A stretch of 64,000 bases of DNA from Nakamurella flava (GTDB lineage Bacteria > Actinomycetota > Actinomycetes > Mycobacteriales > Nakamurellaceae), in assembly GCF_005298075.1 (NCBI RefSeq), contig NZ_SZZH01000001.1, positions 1,922,001 to 1,986,000 on the forward strand, in the 5' to 3' direction. The position numbers and the translations under genes were made by a program. Below the pieces are notes generated by a model, which was not told the DNA's origin, ran no database searches, and was given only the letters and a program-made list of their open reading frames with translations. Positions within the stretch are counted from its first letter, which is position 1; each line of letters opens with the position of its first letter. Of the stretch, positions 8,797-17,355 are shown piece by piece.

Positions 8797-9818
8797 CAGA
8801 CGATCTCGGTGATCGAGGCGTTCAGGCCGGAACCGATCCCCAGCAGCAGGACCCGATCCCCGGCGGCGAGTTCGTCGACCACGCCGGCCAGCGTGAACGG
8901 GATGGCCGCCGGGCCGAGGTTGCCCCGCTGCGGGAACGTCAGCGGGACCCGCTCGAGGTCGAGGTCGAAGACCTTGGCGATGGCCCGGGTGTGCACGTTG
9001 CTGACCTGGTGCATGACGTAGCGGCTGATGCCGGACCGCCAGCCGAAGTCGTCGGCCGATTCGGCCCACAGGTCGGCGGACAGCGCGATCCCGGCGTTCA
9101 TCAGACCGGTGCTGTCGGTCTGCATGTGGTCCATCGTGCCCACGCACAGCAGGTGGTGTTCGCTGCCGGCCCGGGTGACACCACCGAGGTAGCGGTGACC
9201 CTCGGGGTGCCGGTCGGTCCGGCCGAGCACCATCGCCGCGGCGCCGGAGCCCAGGGTCAGGGAGGCGAACTGCTCGTAGACCGAGCGGGCGTCGTCGGCC
9301 CCGTTGCGCAGCCGCTCGATGGTCTTGGTGTGGATCTCCTGCGCGTCCTCGCCGTTGACGACGAGGGCGTAGTCGATCTGGCCGTTGTCGATCATCGCGG
9401 AGGCCAGTTGCATGCCGTTGACGAAGCCGAGACAGGCGTTGGTGACATCGAAGTTCAGACAGGAGGTCGGCAGGCCCAGCGTGTGGTGCACGGCCACCGC
9501 GGTCGACGGTTCCAGGTGGGCCCGGCTGACACTGGTGTTGACGATCAGCCCGATCTCACCGGGCTGCACTCCCGCCTCGGCCATGGCCTTGGCGCCGGCC
9601 ATCGCGGCCCCGTCGACGAACGTGGTGCCCTCGTTCCACCAGCGCCGCTCCTCGATGCCGGCCAGCCGCTGCATCATTCCCGGGCGCAGGTTGACCCGCT
9701 GGTACACCTCGGCCAGTTCGGCGTCGATGGCGGCCGACGTCACGGACTTCGGCGCGTCGATGGCGCAGACGGACAGCACCGACGTGTTGCTGAACCGATG
9801 TATGGAGTTGCCGCCCAC
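8793..9818 (-). CDS. oleA: Thiolase-fold acyl-CoA condensing enzyme OleA
   Basis: This 341-aa member of the KAS III/thiolase family joins two acyl-CoAs head to head to give a 2-alkyl-3-ketoacid, the first step of long-chain olefin synthesis. The catalytic Cys129 is in DVTNACLGFVNGM; Glu103 in HLEPST, His in YVMHQVSNVH and Asn in QRGNLGP match the OleA active-site set. The N-terminal GNSIHRFSNTSVLS pattern is typical of OleA. GTG 9818 was chosen because GGAAGG lies 6 bp upstream; a longer frame from TTG 9839 has no site. Ordinary FabH is unlikely given the oleBC-oleD context. Confidence 0.9.
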   Translation of the reverse strand: MGGNSIHRFSNTSVLSVCAIDAPKSVTSAAIDAELAEVYQRVNLRPGMMQRLAGIEERRWWNEGTTFVDGAAMAGAKAMAEAGVQPGEIGLIVNTSVSRAHLEPSTAVAVHHTLGLPTSCLNFDVTNACLGFVNGMQLASAMIDNGQIDYALVVNGEDAQEIHTKTIERLRNGADDARSVYEQFASLTLGSGAAAMVLGRTDRHPEGHRYLGGVTRAGSEHHLLCVGTMDHMQTDSTGLMNAGIALSADLWAESADDFGWRSGISRYVMHQVSNVHTRAIAKVFDLDLERVPLTFPQRGNLGPAAIPFTLAGVVDELAAGDRVLLLGIGSGLNASITEIVW

Positions 9819-10244
9819 GCGGATCCTTCCGTGACCCAACCGGTGGCCGCGATACCGGCCGTACCCGTACTCATCGACGCACCGTTCCTGGTGTCGCCGA
9901 ACTTCCTAACCCGCGATCCCCGGCGGCCTGGGTTGCAGACCGTCACGAACCGCCAACCTCACGACGATAGGCGCTGCGCAGACGTGATCGTTGCGCTGCA
10001 CGGGTGAGACCGGGGCCCGCCCCGCGGCCGGGCCGTTCGAAGCCGCCGGACGACACAACCGCCGATCCTGCCGAACCGTTCCCCCTCAGTGAGCCACCGA
10101 CACAGACTCACTCGTCCGGCGGAGTCCCTGCCAGGGATTCGACTTCGCAGCGACGACAAAACTACGCTCGGCTTGCGGCCAGACACGTTCTGCGACGCAT
10201 GTCTGCGGGACAGCGGTTCCCGTCATCGATCACCCGGAGGCGGT
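9819..10244. other. 426-bp divergent intergenic region between oleA and the LAXTG protein gene
   Basis: No convincing gene is present. On the downstream (plus) side there are two small dyads, AGTGAG/CTCACT (10088-10093 and 10107-10112) and TCCCTG-C-CAGGGA (10125-10137), in what would be the leader of the surface-protein gene, plus CGGAGG (10235-10240) as its ribosome-binding site. I could not match this leader to a known riboswitch with confidence. Confidence 0.5.
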
Positions 10245-11534
10245 ATGACGCGCACCACCGACCGTGGGCCGCACCCGGCCCTTCGACCGGACCTGCGCCG
10301 AGGACTGGCCACCGTCACCGCGGTCCTGGCCGGTTCGGCCAGCATGCTGATCGCCACCGACGCCCTGGCCGACTCGGGAACGACCACACCGACCGCCTCG
10401 ACGACCGCGGCCCCGGGCGAGGACTGCCTGGACGTCACGTCGGTCTCCGACGGCGCCGTGGTCATCGCCGGCCACGGCTTCCCGGCCGGCGACGCCGTCA
10501 CGTTCCACCTCGGCACCACCGCAGCGGCCCCCGGGCAACGCGTGACGGCGACCGCCGGCGGGGATGCCGTGTTCACCCTGCCCCGGGCCGGCGATGCGAC
10601 CGAGACCATCCTCACGGCGACCGGCGAGCCGTCCGGGCGGAGCTGCGCCGCACGGCTGACCGGCGATGCGATCACGCCGGTCACCCCGGCTGCACCGCTC
10701 CCGGCGGCCACCACCACCGTGCCCACCGCCAGCACGCCGTCGTCCGCAGCCACGACGACACCGACCACCCCGTCGACGCCCGCCTCGACCGCGGTCTCCA
10801 CGCCGATGCCGACCCCCACGACCACGCTGTCCTCCGGGGCCGTCAGCGTGCCGCCGGCCTCCATCACGCCGTCGTCCTCGGTGCCGTCGACCACGCTGCC
10901 GTCGACCACGCTGCCGTCGACCTCGGTGTCCTCAACCTTGCTGCCGTCGACCGCGTCAGCGACCACCACGACCTCGGCCGCCACTGCCAGCACGGATTCG
11001 ACGACCACCACCACCGGGCCGACCCCGGAAGCGCAGGTGCTGAACGCGCAACGTGCGGCGGAGCTGCCCGCGGCTCGGCCCGTTCAGCAGCCCTGGCAAC
11101 CCCGGATGCAGGCCACCGAGGAACTCCCCGCCCCGAAAGTGCCACAACAGGACACCCTGCCCGGCGACACCAGTGACCTCAACAATCCGGTCGGTGACTC
11201 GTCGACCAGCGATCCGTACGCCGTGACCACCAGCGATCCGTACGCCGACCCCACCAGCGACAGCCTGCCGTCCAGCGCCCCGGTGACGTTCGGCCAGTGG
11301 TCGGTGCCGAGCTACCCGTCGGAGTCCGTCACCCCGTACGTCGCCCCGTCCTACGCCCCCACGACGACAGCACCCACGACCGACGGCCCCACGACCACCG
11401 CCCTGGCCAGCACCGGGGTGCCGGTGGCCGAACTGGCCGTCCCCGGATTGCTGCTGTCGATCGGCGGCGCCCTGCTGACGCTGATGGGTCGACGCCGCGG
11501 GCTGACAGGCCGTCGGTCGGGTCGGCACTCCTGA
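10245..11534 (+). CDS. Cell-wall-anchored Thr/Ser/Pro-rich surface protein with LAXTG sorting signal
   Basis: The 429-aa protein starts with a signal peptide (RRGLATVTAVLAGSASMLIA, cleavage near DALADS), then a compact region with two cysteines (residues about 65-145), then a long Thr/Ser/Pro/Ala low-complexity stalk with repeats such as three copies of PSTT(L)-type units and DPYA repeats. It ends with LASTG (387-391), a hydrophobic helix (VPGLLLSIGGALLTLMG) and an Arg-rich tail. This is the order of a sortase substrate, and LAXTG is the form linked to class E sortases of high-GC Gram-positives. CGGAGG sits 4 bp before ATG 10245. The function of the N-terminal domain is unknown. No sortase gene is in the window. 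Confidence 0.82.
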   Translation: MTRTTDRGPHPALRPDLRRGLATVTAVLAGSASMLIATDALADSGTTTPTASTTAAPGEDCLDVTSVSDGAVVIAGHGFPAGDAVTFHLGTTAAAPGQRVTATAGGDAVFTLPRAGDATETILTATGEPSGRSCAARLTGDAITPVTPAAPLPAATTTVPTASTPSSAATTTPTTPSTPASTAVSTPMPTPTTTLSSGAVSVPPASITPSSSVPSTTLPSTTLPSTSVSSTLLPSTASATTTTSAATASTDSTTTTTGPTPEAQVLNAQRAAELPAARPVQQPWQPRMQATEELPAPKVPQQDTLPGDTSDLNNPVGDSSTSDPYAVTTSDPYADPTSDSLPSSAPVTFGQWSVPSYPSESVTPYVAPSYAPTTTAPTTDGPTTTALASTGVPVAELAVPGLLLSIGGALLTLMGRRRGLTGRRSGRHS

Positions 11535-11548
11535 CGCCCGACCGGTCG

Positions 11549-12049
11549 TCAGGACCGCTGGGCGCCCGTCGGGACGGTGACCCGGCGGCCGACGTTGTTG
11601 CAGGCCTCGCACACTGAGGCGGGGATGACGCCGAGTTGCTGCAAACGGCCGAAGATCAGGCAGCCCAGGCAGATCCCCAGCGCGGCCTCCAGTGACGCGG
11701 CGACGACGATGGCGCCGACCAGCACCCAGGCCACCGTGGGGGCGCCGAGCAGGTAGGCCACCAACGCGCCGGTGGACAGGGTGGCGCCGATGGTCTGCGC
11801 GAACCGCTTGGGCGGCCCGGGCACCAGTCGCGGCGCGCCCAGCCGGGGTGCGATCACCCGGGTGGCGATCTGACCGAACACCGAGAACCGCGGACCCGAC
11901 GCCACTCTGGCCCAGAAACCGAGCGCGAGCAGGCCGATCAGCCACGGCGAGCGGGTGATCAGGATGGCCGCGGACAGCAGCACGACCAGACCGGCGACCG
12001 CGCGGGCGGCCTTCTCGTTGACCGGGTTGGGGAACGACAACAGCTTCAC
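11549..12049 (-). CDS. DUF4395 family membrane protein
   Basis: The 166-aa protein (MKLLSFPNPVNEKAARAVAG...) has about four hydrophobic segments and the DUF4395 features FxNPVNEKAARxxAG at the N-terminus and the Cys pairs ALGICLGC and VCEACNNV near the C-terminus. The family is often beside sulfur-handling genes, and here it is the last gene of the sulfate operon, joined to the CbiX-like gene by an ATGA overlap (12046-12049). The molecular role is unknown; the paired cysteines suggest thiol or metal chemistry at the membrane. Confidence 0.85.
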   Translation of the reverse strand: MKLLSFPNPVNEKAARAVAGLVVLLSAAILITRSPWLIGLLALGFWARVASGPRFSVFGQIATRVIAPRLGAPRLVPGPPKRFAQTIGATLSTGALVAYLLGAPTVAWVLVGAIVVAASLEAALGICLGCLIFGRLQQLGVIPASVCEACNNVGRRVTVPTGAQRS

Positions 12050-12825
12050 GCCAGCACCTCTCGCGCTTGGTCGTAACGGCGCAGCACCAGACCGGCCAGC
12101 GCGGTGCCGAGCGGGGCGGCCACCCGCACCTCGCCGTCCGGTACCAAGGCCGCCGCCTTGTCGGCGACCTGGTCCAGCAGCAGGCCCGGGGCCAGGAACA
12201 GCGGAACGATGCCCACCCGGTGGCCGTCACCGGCCAACCGTCGGATGACGGTGGCCGCCGACGGTGCCTCCGGCGTGTCCATGGTCGCGAAGCCGGCCAG
12301 CACCGGACCGGGGCGGGCAGCGGCCCACCGCGCCGCCAGCTCGTGCACCGCCTGGTTGGCGGACGCGCGGGACGACCCGACGGCCAGCAGCAGGATGCCG
12401 TCGTCGGCTCCGATACCGGCTGCGGCGGCGGTGTCGACCAGCGCGGCCAGCACCTCCTCCCCCATGCCGAGGATGCCGCCCACGGTGAGATCCACCCCGG
12501 TGGCCTCCGCCGTCTCGGCCACCGCCTCGGGGACGTCGACAGTGGCGTGGAACGCCTCGGTGAACAGCAGCGGCAGCACCACCGCCTGCTGCGCACCGTC
12601 CCGGGCCTGCACCTGCTGGACGGCTTCGAGCAGGTCGGGGCTGGCCAGGTCGAGGAACGCGGGCACGGCGATCAGCCCGGGCCGCAGCGCGGCGGTCGCG
12701 GCCATCACCTCGGCGATGGTCACCGCCGCCCGCGGGTCCCGGCTGCCGTGGGCCAGGCCGACCAGCACCGGGGCGTGACCCGGCCCGGGAGCGTCCGGAC
12801 CGGGTTCGGTTGTCAGCACGGACAC
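12046..12825 (-). CDS. Sirohydrochlorin chelatase family protein (CbiX-like)
   Basis: The protein has the CbiX fold in two halves: VLVGLAHGSRDP near the N-terminus with the metal-site His, and LLFTEAFHATVDVPEA with the second His, followed by a second half lacking an obvious repeat of the HGS motif. Inserting iron into sirohydrochlorin would supply siroheme for the sulfite reductase encoded at the head of the same operon. GTG 12825 was chosen because it lies 10 bp after the permease stop with GAGG upstream; an ATG at 12867 would overlap the permease by 32 bp. Confidence 0.82.
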   Translation of the reverse strand: MSVLTTEPGPDAPGPGHAPVLVGLAHGSRDPRAAVTIAEVMAATAALRPGLIAVPAFLDLASPDLLEAVQQVQARDGAQQAVVLPLLFTEAFHATVDVPEAVAETAEATGVDLTVGGILGMGEEVLAALVDTAAAAGIGADDGILLLAVGSSRASANQAVHELAARWAAARPGPVLAGFATMDTPEAPSAATVIRRLAGDGHRVGIVPLFLAPGLLLDQVADKAAALVPDGEVRVAAPLGTALAGLVLRRYDQAREVLA

Positions 12826-12835
12826 GACGGCCTCG

Positions 12836-13762
12836 TCAGGACCCGTACGGCTTGAGGCCGCGGGCATCCAGAATGACCCGCTCCAGCGGGCGGAACACCA
12901 CCAGCTCGATGCCGACGCCGACGAAGAAGATCAGCAGCAGGCCCGAGTACAGCATCGGGGCGTCGGACAGGTCGCGGCCCTGCTGCATCAGCTGGCCGAG
13001 GCCGAAGCCCAGCTTGGTCGAGGTGACGATCAGCTCGGCCGCCATCAGCGAGCGCCAGGAGAACGCCCAGCCCTGCCGCAGTCCGGCGAGGTAGCCGGGC
13101 AGCGCGGCGGGCAACAGCACCTGCCGGACCAGGGCGGACTTGCCCATGCCGAGCACCTGGCCGACGCGGGTGTAGATCGGCGGGACGTGGTCGATACCGG
13201 CGACCAGGCCGTTGGCCACCGACGGCACCGCGCCCAGCAGCACGACGGCGTAGATCATCGCCGGGCTGATCTGGAAGAACAGGATGGCCATCGGGACCCA
13301 GGCCACGGACGGCAGCGACTGCAGACCGGTCAGCAGCGGACCGATCGAGGCCCGCAGCCACTTGAGCCGGGCCACCAGCAGGCCGAGCACGGTGCCGATG
13401 ACGATGGCCATCGCGAAGCCCAGCAGACCGCGGGACAGGCTGGTCCAGATCGCCTGCCACGCCTGGCCGCCCTCGGCCAGCCGCAGGAACTCCTGCCACA
13501 CCGCGGACGGAGCCGGCAGCATGACCTCCGGCTTGACCTTCAGCCAGTACAGGACCTGCCAGACGACGAAGACGACTCCGATGGCCAGCAGCGGCGGGAC
13601 GATCGACCGGGATGTCCGGCGCCACCAGGAACTGCGCTCGGCGGTGGGAGCCTCCAGGGCGTCCAGACCGGCGCCGACGGCAGCGGTGTCCTCCCGCTCC
13701 ACCGGCTCCGGCGGGGCGATCAGGCGGGCCCCTGGGCCCTGGGGGGTGTCAAGCGCGGGCAT
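12836..13762 (-). CDS. ABC transporter permease (SsuC/TauC type)
   Basis: This 308-aa permease has about six transmembrane helices and the BPD_transp_1 EAA-like loop (VPSVANGLVAGIDHVPPIYTRVGQVLGMG, given in parts: GLVAGIDHVPP, GQVLGMGKSALVRQVLLPAA). It belongs to the sulfonate/nitrate/taurine family. Together with the following ATPase and the lipoprotein it should import a sulfur oxyanion or organosulfonate. It overlaps the ATPase gene by 14 bp. Given the operon, sulfonate or sulfate is the likely substrate rather than nitrate. Confidence 0.9.
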   Translation of the reverse strand: MPALDTPQGPGARLIAPPEPVEREDTAAVGAGLDALEAPTAERSSWWRRTSRSIVPPLLAIGVVFVVWQVLYWLKVKPEVMLPAPSAVWQEFLRLAEGGQAWQAIWTSLSRGLLGFAMAIVIGTVLGLLVARLKWLRASIGPLLTGLQSLPSVAWVPMAILFFQISPAMIYAVVLLGAVPSVANGLVAGIDHVPPIYTRVGQVLGMGKSALVRQVLLPAALPGYLAGLRQGWAFSWRSLMAAELIVTSTKLGFGLGQLMQQGRDLSDAPMLYSGLLLIFFVGVGIELVVFRPLERVILDARGLKPYGS

Positions 13763-14594
13763 GTTTGGCGATCTCCTCCCGGAGCTGGACGGTGATCTCC
13801 GCCGCCAGCGCCGCCACCTCGGGGTGCTCGATGGTGCGGGGGCCGGGGATCTCCACGGCCCACTCGCGGATGACCCGGCCGGGCCGCGACGACAGGAGCA
13901 CGACCCGCTGGCCGAGCCGCACCGCCTCGCGGACGTTGTGGGTCACGAAGACGACGGAGTTGCCGGTGCGCTTCCACACCCGGGTCAGCTCGTCGTGCAT
14001 GACGTCGCGGGTGATGGCGTCCAGGGCCGCGAACGGCTCGTCCATCAGCAGCACGTGCCCGTCCTGGGCCAGGGCCCGGGCCAGCGCGACCCGCTGCCGC
14101 TGACCGCCGGACAGCTCGTGCACCCGGCGGTTCGCGGTGCCGGCCAGCCGGACAAGTTCGAGCAGCTCGTCGGCCCGGGCCGCCCGGTCGGCCCGCGGGA
14201 CGCCGGCGTACTTCAGGGCCAGCTGGACGTTCTTGCCCGCGGTCAGCCACGGGAAGAGGGCGGCCTCCTGGAACATCAGCGCCGGCCGTCCCTCGACGGT
14301 GACGGTGCCGCTGGTCGGCCGGTCCAGACCGGCGATGAGGTTCAGCAGCGTGGACTTGCCGCAGCCGGAAGCGCCCAGCAGGCAGACGAACTCGCCCGGG
14401 GCGACCTTCAGGTCGATGGTGTCCAGCGCGGCCACCCGGCGGCCCTTGCTGCCGCCGTAGACCTTGGAGACGCCGTCGATGGTGACGGCCGCCCGTTCCT
14501 GCCGGATGGACGCCTCCAGCAGCGGGACGACGCGGGGGTCGTCGAGGTCGACGTCGGCCAGATCGCTGCGTTCCAGATCCTGCACGTCGGTCAC
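13749..14594 (-). CDS. ABC transporter ATP-binding protein (SsuB/TauB type)
   Basis: The 281-aa ATPase has Walker A GASGCGKST (residues about 74-82), Q-loop LMFQEAALFPW, signature LSGGQRQRVALARAL and Walker B HVLLMDEPFAALD. It belongs to the nitrate/sulfonate/taurine importer class. An N-terminal extension of about 35 residues (MTDVQDLERSDLADVDLDD...) precedes the ATPase core. It sits between the substrate-binding lipoprotein gene and the permease gene in the sulfate operon. Confidence 0.92.
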   Translation of the reverse strand: MTDVQDLERSDLADVDLDDPRVVPLLEASIRQERAAVTIDGVSKVYGGSKGRRVAALDTIDLKVAPGEFVCLLGASGCGKSTLLNLIAGLDRPTSGTVTVEGRPALMFQEAALFPWLTAGKNVQLALKYAGVPRADRAARADELLELVRLAGTANRRVHELSGGQRQRVALARALAQDGHVLLMDEPFAALDAITRDVMHDELTRVWKRTGNSVVFVTHNVREAVRLGQRVVLLSSRPGRVIREWAVEIPGPRTIEHPEVAALAAEITVQLREEIAKHARA

Positions 14595-14667
14595 CGGGTG
14601 CTCCTGGGTGTGAAGGTGGCGGGGATGAGGGGGGCTGATGCGAGCGGGAGACCGCAGGCGGGGCCGG

Positions 14668-15795
14668 TCACGAGCCCTGCCCCAGTCCGCCGTCGCTGAC
14701 CTGGGGCTGACCGGCGTCGGCGAGCACCTTGTTCAGCAGGGTGAGGTCGTAGATGCCCTTGAGATCCGGCTTGCTGGTGAGGGTTCCGGCGGTGACGCCG
14801 TCGTCCGCGATGGTCGGCAGGGTGGCCGCCAGCGGATCCCACGTCGGCTGGATCTCCGTGAACGACCGCTGGATCACAGCGTCGGACAGCGGCTTCCCGG
14901 TCAGTTCCCCGATCGCGGCGTTCAACTCGGTCTGCGCGGTCGCCGGATCGGACTCGATCTTCTGGGTCTCGGTGACCAGGCCCTTGAGCAGCGCCTGCAC
15001 CTGCTCCGGGTGGTCCTTCAGGTAGGAGGTGCTGACGATCAGGTGCGTGGTGAGGAACTGCTCGTTCGGCCACAGCGTCTTCTCGTCGACCAGCACCTTG
15101 CCGCCGGCGTCGAGCACCAGCCGGGACGCCCACGGCTCGGGCAGCCAGGCGCCGTCGATCTGGCCGGACTTGAACAGGTCCAGCGTCTGCGCGTTCTCCT
15201 GGTTGACGATGTCGACGTCGGACCCGCCGGTGGTCTGCGTCTTGAGCCCGTTGTCCAGCAGCCACTTCCGCAGGGCGACGTCCTGGGTGCCGCCCAGCTG
15301 CGGGCTCGCCAGTGTCTTGCCCTTGAGGTCGGCCGCGGAGTTGATCTCCGGCTTGACGACGAAGGCGGCGCCGTCGGCGGTGGTGCCGGCGATGATGCGG
15401 ATGGCCTCGCCGCCCGACTTCGCGAACGCGTTGATGGCCGGGTTGGGGCCGATGAACGTCGCGTCGATCGAGCCGGACAGCAGCGCCTCGGTGGCGGCCG
15501 GGCCGGCGTTGAAGGTCGTCGTCTCGAGCTTGGTGGAGCCCAGGGCCTGCTGGAACGTCCCGTCCTTGACGCCGAGGACGGCACCGGCGTGGGTCACGTT
15601 CGGGAAGTAGCCGAGGCGGAGGGCGGCGGAACTGCCGCTGCCACCAGAGGTTCCGGCCGCGGTCGCACCGGAGTCCGACGACGAACCGCAGGCGGAGAGC
15701 ACGGTGGCCGCCGCGGCGGCGAGGGCGACGAGAGCCAAGGGACGGGGGGTGCGACGAGGGGCTCGTCGGCGGGCGGAGCGCAGGGTCGACAGCAC
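14668..15795 (-). CDS. ABC transporter substrate-binding lipoprotein (SsuA type)
   Basis: The 375-aa protein has an Arg-rich start, a hydrophobic segment and the lipobox LSAC near residue 35, so it should be a membrane-anchored lipoprotein. The mature part (LRLGYFPNVTHAGAVLG, DATFIGPNPAINAF, SPQLGGTQDVALRKWL) matches the NMT1/SsuA periplasmic-binding family for sulfonates or nitrate. Start GTG 15795 is preceded by AAGGA; the frame upstream is non-coding. It lies 160 bp after cysN in the operon, with a hairpin in the gap. Confidence 0.9.
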   Translation of the reverse strand: MLSTLRSARRRAPRRTPRPLALVALAAAAATVLSACGSSSDSGATAAGTSGGSGSSAALRLGYFPNVTHAGAVLGVKDGTFQQALGSTKLETTTFNAGPAATEALLSGSIDATFIGPNPAINAFAKSGGEAIRIIAGTTADGAAFVVKPEINSAADLKGKTLASPQLGGTQDVALRKWLLDNGLKTQTTGGSDVDIVNQENAQTLDLFKSGQIDGAWLPEPWASRLVLDAGGKVLVDEKTLWPNEQFLTTHLIVSTSYLKDHPEQVQALLKGLVTETQKIESDPATAQTELNAAIGELTGKPLSDAVIQRSFTEIQPTWDPLAATLPTIADDGVTAGTLTSKPDLKGIYDLTLLNKVLADAGQPQVSDGGLGQGS

Positions 15796-15879
15796 GGGGT
15801 GGGTCCTTGTCGGGGAGCCGGCGGTTACGGGCCGGGAGTGGGGAGGTTGGCGGATGCCAGGGACAGGTCGAAACCGCAG

Positions 15880-15905
15880 GCGATCCCGATCCACGTCGGG
15901 ATCGC
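15880..15905 (-). terminator. Intra-operon hairpin between cysN and the substrate-binding protein gene
   Basis: GCGATCCCGA and TCGGGATCGC pair perfectly over 10 bp around a 6-nt loop (TCCACG), with no T-run. It lies in the only long gap of the sulfate operon. It may act as a partial terminator, a processing site or an mRNA-stability element separating the enzyme genes from the transporter genes. Confidence 0.45.
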
Positions 15906-15955
15906 GCGGCGCGGGGCGCGACAACATCGCCCCCGGCACGGCATTCGGGTATCGG

Positions 15956-17353
15956 TCACAGCCAGTCCTCCTCGGCGGGGGTGGTTTCCTCCGGAGCGGC
16001 GGCGTGCCGTTCGGGGTGCAGGGCGGCGACACGGTCGCCGACCATGCCGGCGGCCAACGACGCACCGTCGGCCGGATCGATGAGCAGCAGGGACCCCACC
16101 GCGCCGCCGGGCCGGTAGTCCTCGACCGGCAGCGGGTCGGCGGTGCGGACGGTGATCCGGGCGATGTCGTTGAGCGCCAGCGAGTCCGGGGCCGGGGTGA
16201 ACCGCAGAGCGTCAATGTCCAACCGACCGTCGATGGACGTGACCAGCGCCCGGGTCAGCGTGGTGCCGTAGCGCAGCAGCACCCGGGCGTTGGGCAGCAA
16301 CGGCTTCTCGGCCAGCTGGGTCACGGTGACCGCGAAACTGGTCACCGGTTCCGGGGTCTGGCCCGGACCGACGATGAGGTCGCCGCGGGAGAGGTCGACG
16401 TCGTCGTCCAGCAGCAGGGTGACCGAATCACCGGCGGCGGCCAGATCCACGGTGCCGTCGGCGGTGTCGACCGCGGCGACCCGACTGCGCCGTCCGGACG
16501 GCAGCACAACGACCTCGTCGCCGGGCCGGACGGTGCCGGCGGCCACCCGGCCCGCGTAGCCGCGGTAGTCGGGCAGCTCGTCCGACCGTGGGCGGATGAC
16601 GTACTGGACGGGGAACCGCAGTTCGCCCTGCGCCTTGTGGTCGGAGTCGAGCTCGACGTTCTCCAGGTGCTCCAGCACGCTGGGCCCGTCGTACCAGCCG
16701 ATCCGCTCGGAACGCGTGACGACGTTGTCGCCGTGCAGGGCCGAGATCGGGATGGCGGTGACCTCACCGATACCCAGATCCCGGGCGTAGACGTCGAAGT
16801 CGGCGGCGATCCGATCGAAGACGGCCTCGTCGTAGTCGACCAGATCGATCTTGTTGACCGCCAGCAGCAGGTGCGGCACACCCAGCAGGGCGGCCACCGC
16901 GGCGTGCCGACGGGTCTGCGCGACCACCCCGGTGCGGGCGTCGACCAGGATCACCACCAGGTCGACGGTCGACGCGCCGGTCACCGTGTTCCGGGTGTAC
17001 TGCACGTGCCCCGGGGTGTCGGCCAGGATGAACGTCCGGGCCGGGGTCGCGAAGTAGCGGTACGCCACGTCGATGGTGATGCCCTGCTCGCGTTCGGCCC
17101 GCAGGCCGTCGACCAGCAGGGACAGGTCCGGGGTGTCCAGGCCGCGGGCGGCCGAGGTGCGCTCCACCGAGTCCAGCTGATCGGACAGCACGGACTTCGA
17201 GTCGTGCAGCAGACGGCCGACCAGGGTCGACTTGCCGTCGTCGACGGAGCCGGCGGTGGCGAACCGGAGCAGCGCCCGGTTGGTGGTGAGTTCCTCGGCG
17301 AGGTCGTGCGCCAGCGCGCTGACCGGGGCGAGGGTGTCGGTCTGGGCGGTCAT
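15956..17353 (-). CDS. cysN: Sulfate adenylyltransferase subunit 1 (GTPase)
   Basis: The 465-aa protein is the EF-Tu-like GTPase partner of CysD; GTP hydrolysis drives formation of adenylyl sulfate (APS) from ATP and sulfate. GTPase motifs are AGSVDDGKSTLVGR (residues about 34-47), DTPGH, and NKIDLVDYD. EF-Tu-like beta-barrel domains follow. There is no fused APS kinase domain; CysC is separate upstream. The start is 2 bp after the cysD stop. Confidence 0.95.
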   Translation of the reverse strand: MTAQTDTLAPVSALAHDLAEELTTNRALLRFATAGSVDDGKSTLVGRLLHDSKSVLSDQLDSVERTSAARGLDTPDLSLLVDGLRAEREQGITIDVAYRYFATPARTFILADTPGHVQYTRNTVTGASTVDLVVILVDARTGVVAQTRRHAAVAALLGVPHLLLAVNKIDLVDYDEAVFDRIAADFDVYARDLGIGEVTAIPISALHGDNVVTRSERIGWYDGPSVLEHLENVELDSDHKAQGELRFPVQYVIRPRSDELPDYRGYAGRVAAGTVRPGDEVVVLPSGRRSRVAAVDTADGTVDLAAAGDSVTLLLDDDVDLSRGDLIVGPGQTPEPVTSFAVTVTQLAEKPLLPNARVLLRYGTTLTRALVTSIDGRLDIDALRFTPAPDSLALNDIARITVRTADPLPVEDYRPGGAVGSLLLIDPADGASLAAGMVGDRVAALHPERHAAAPEETTPAEEDWL

Positions 17354-17355
17354 CT

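Noticed and set aside
6292-9021. 909-codon plus-strand open frame over oleBC and oleA
   Set aside because: Its composition (Arg/Gly/Gln/His-rich, no domain) is that of a reverse-strand shadow of a GC-rich coding region. The minus-strand proteins have clear active sites.
10020-10244. Possible riboswitch in the leader of the LAXTG protein gene
   Set aside because: Two small dyads are present, but I could not match the conserved cores of a ydaO-type or other riboswitch. A covariance-model search (Infernal against Rfam) would be needed.
10690-11420. Thr/Ser/Pro repeats as a CRISPR-like or mobile repeat array
   Set aside because: The DNA repeats (for example around 10876-10920) code for the low-complexity stalk in one frame and are explained by the protein.
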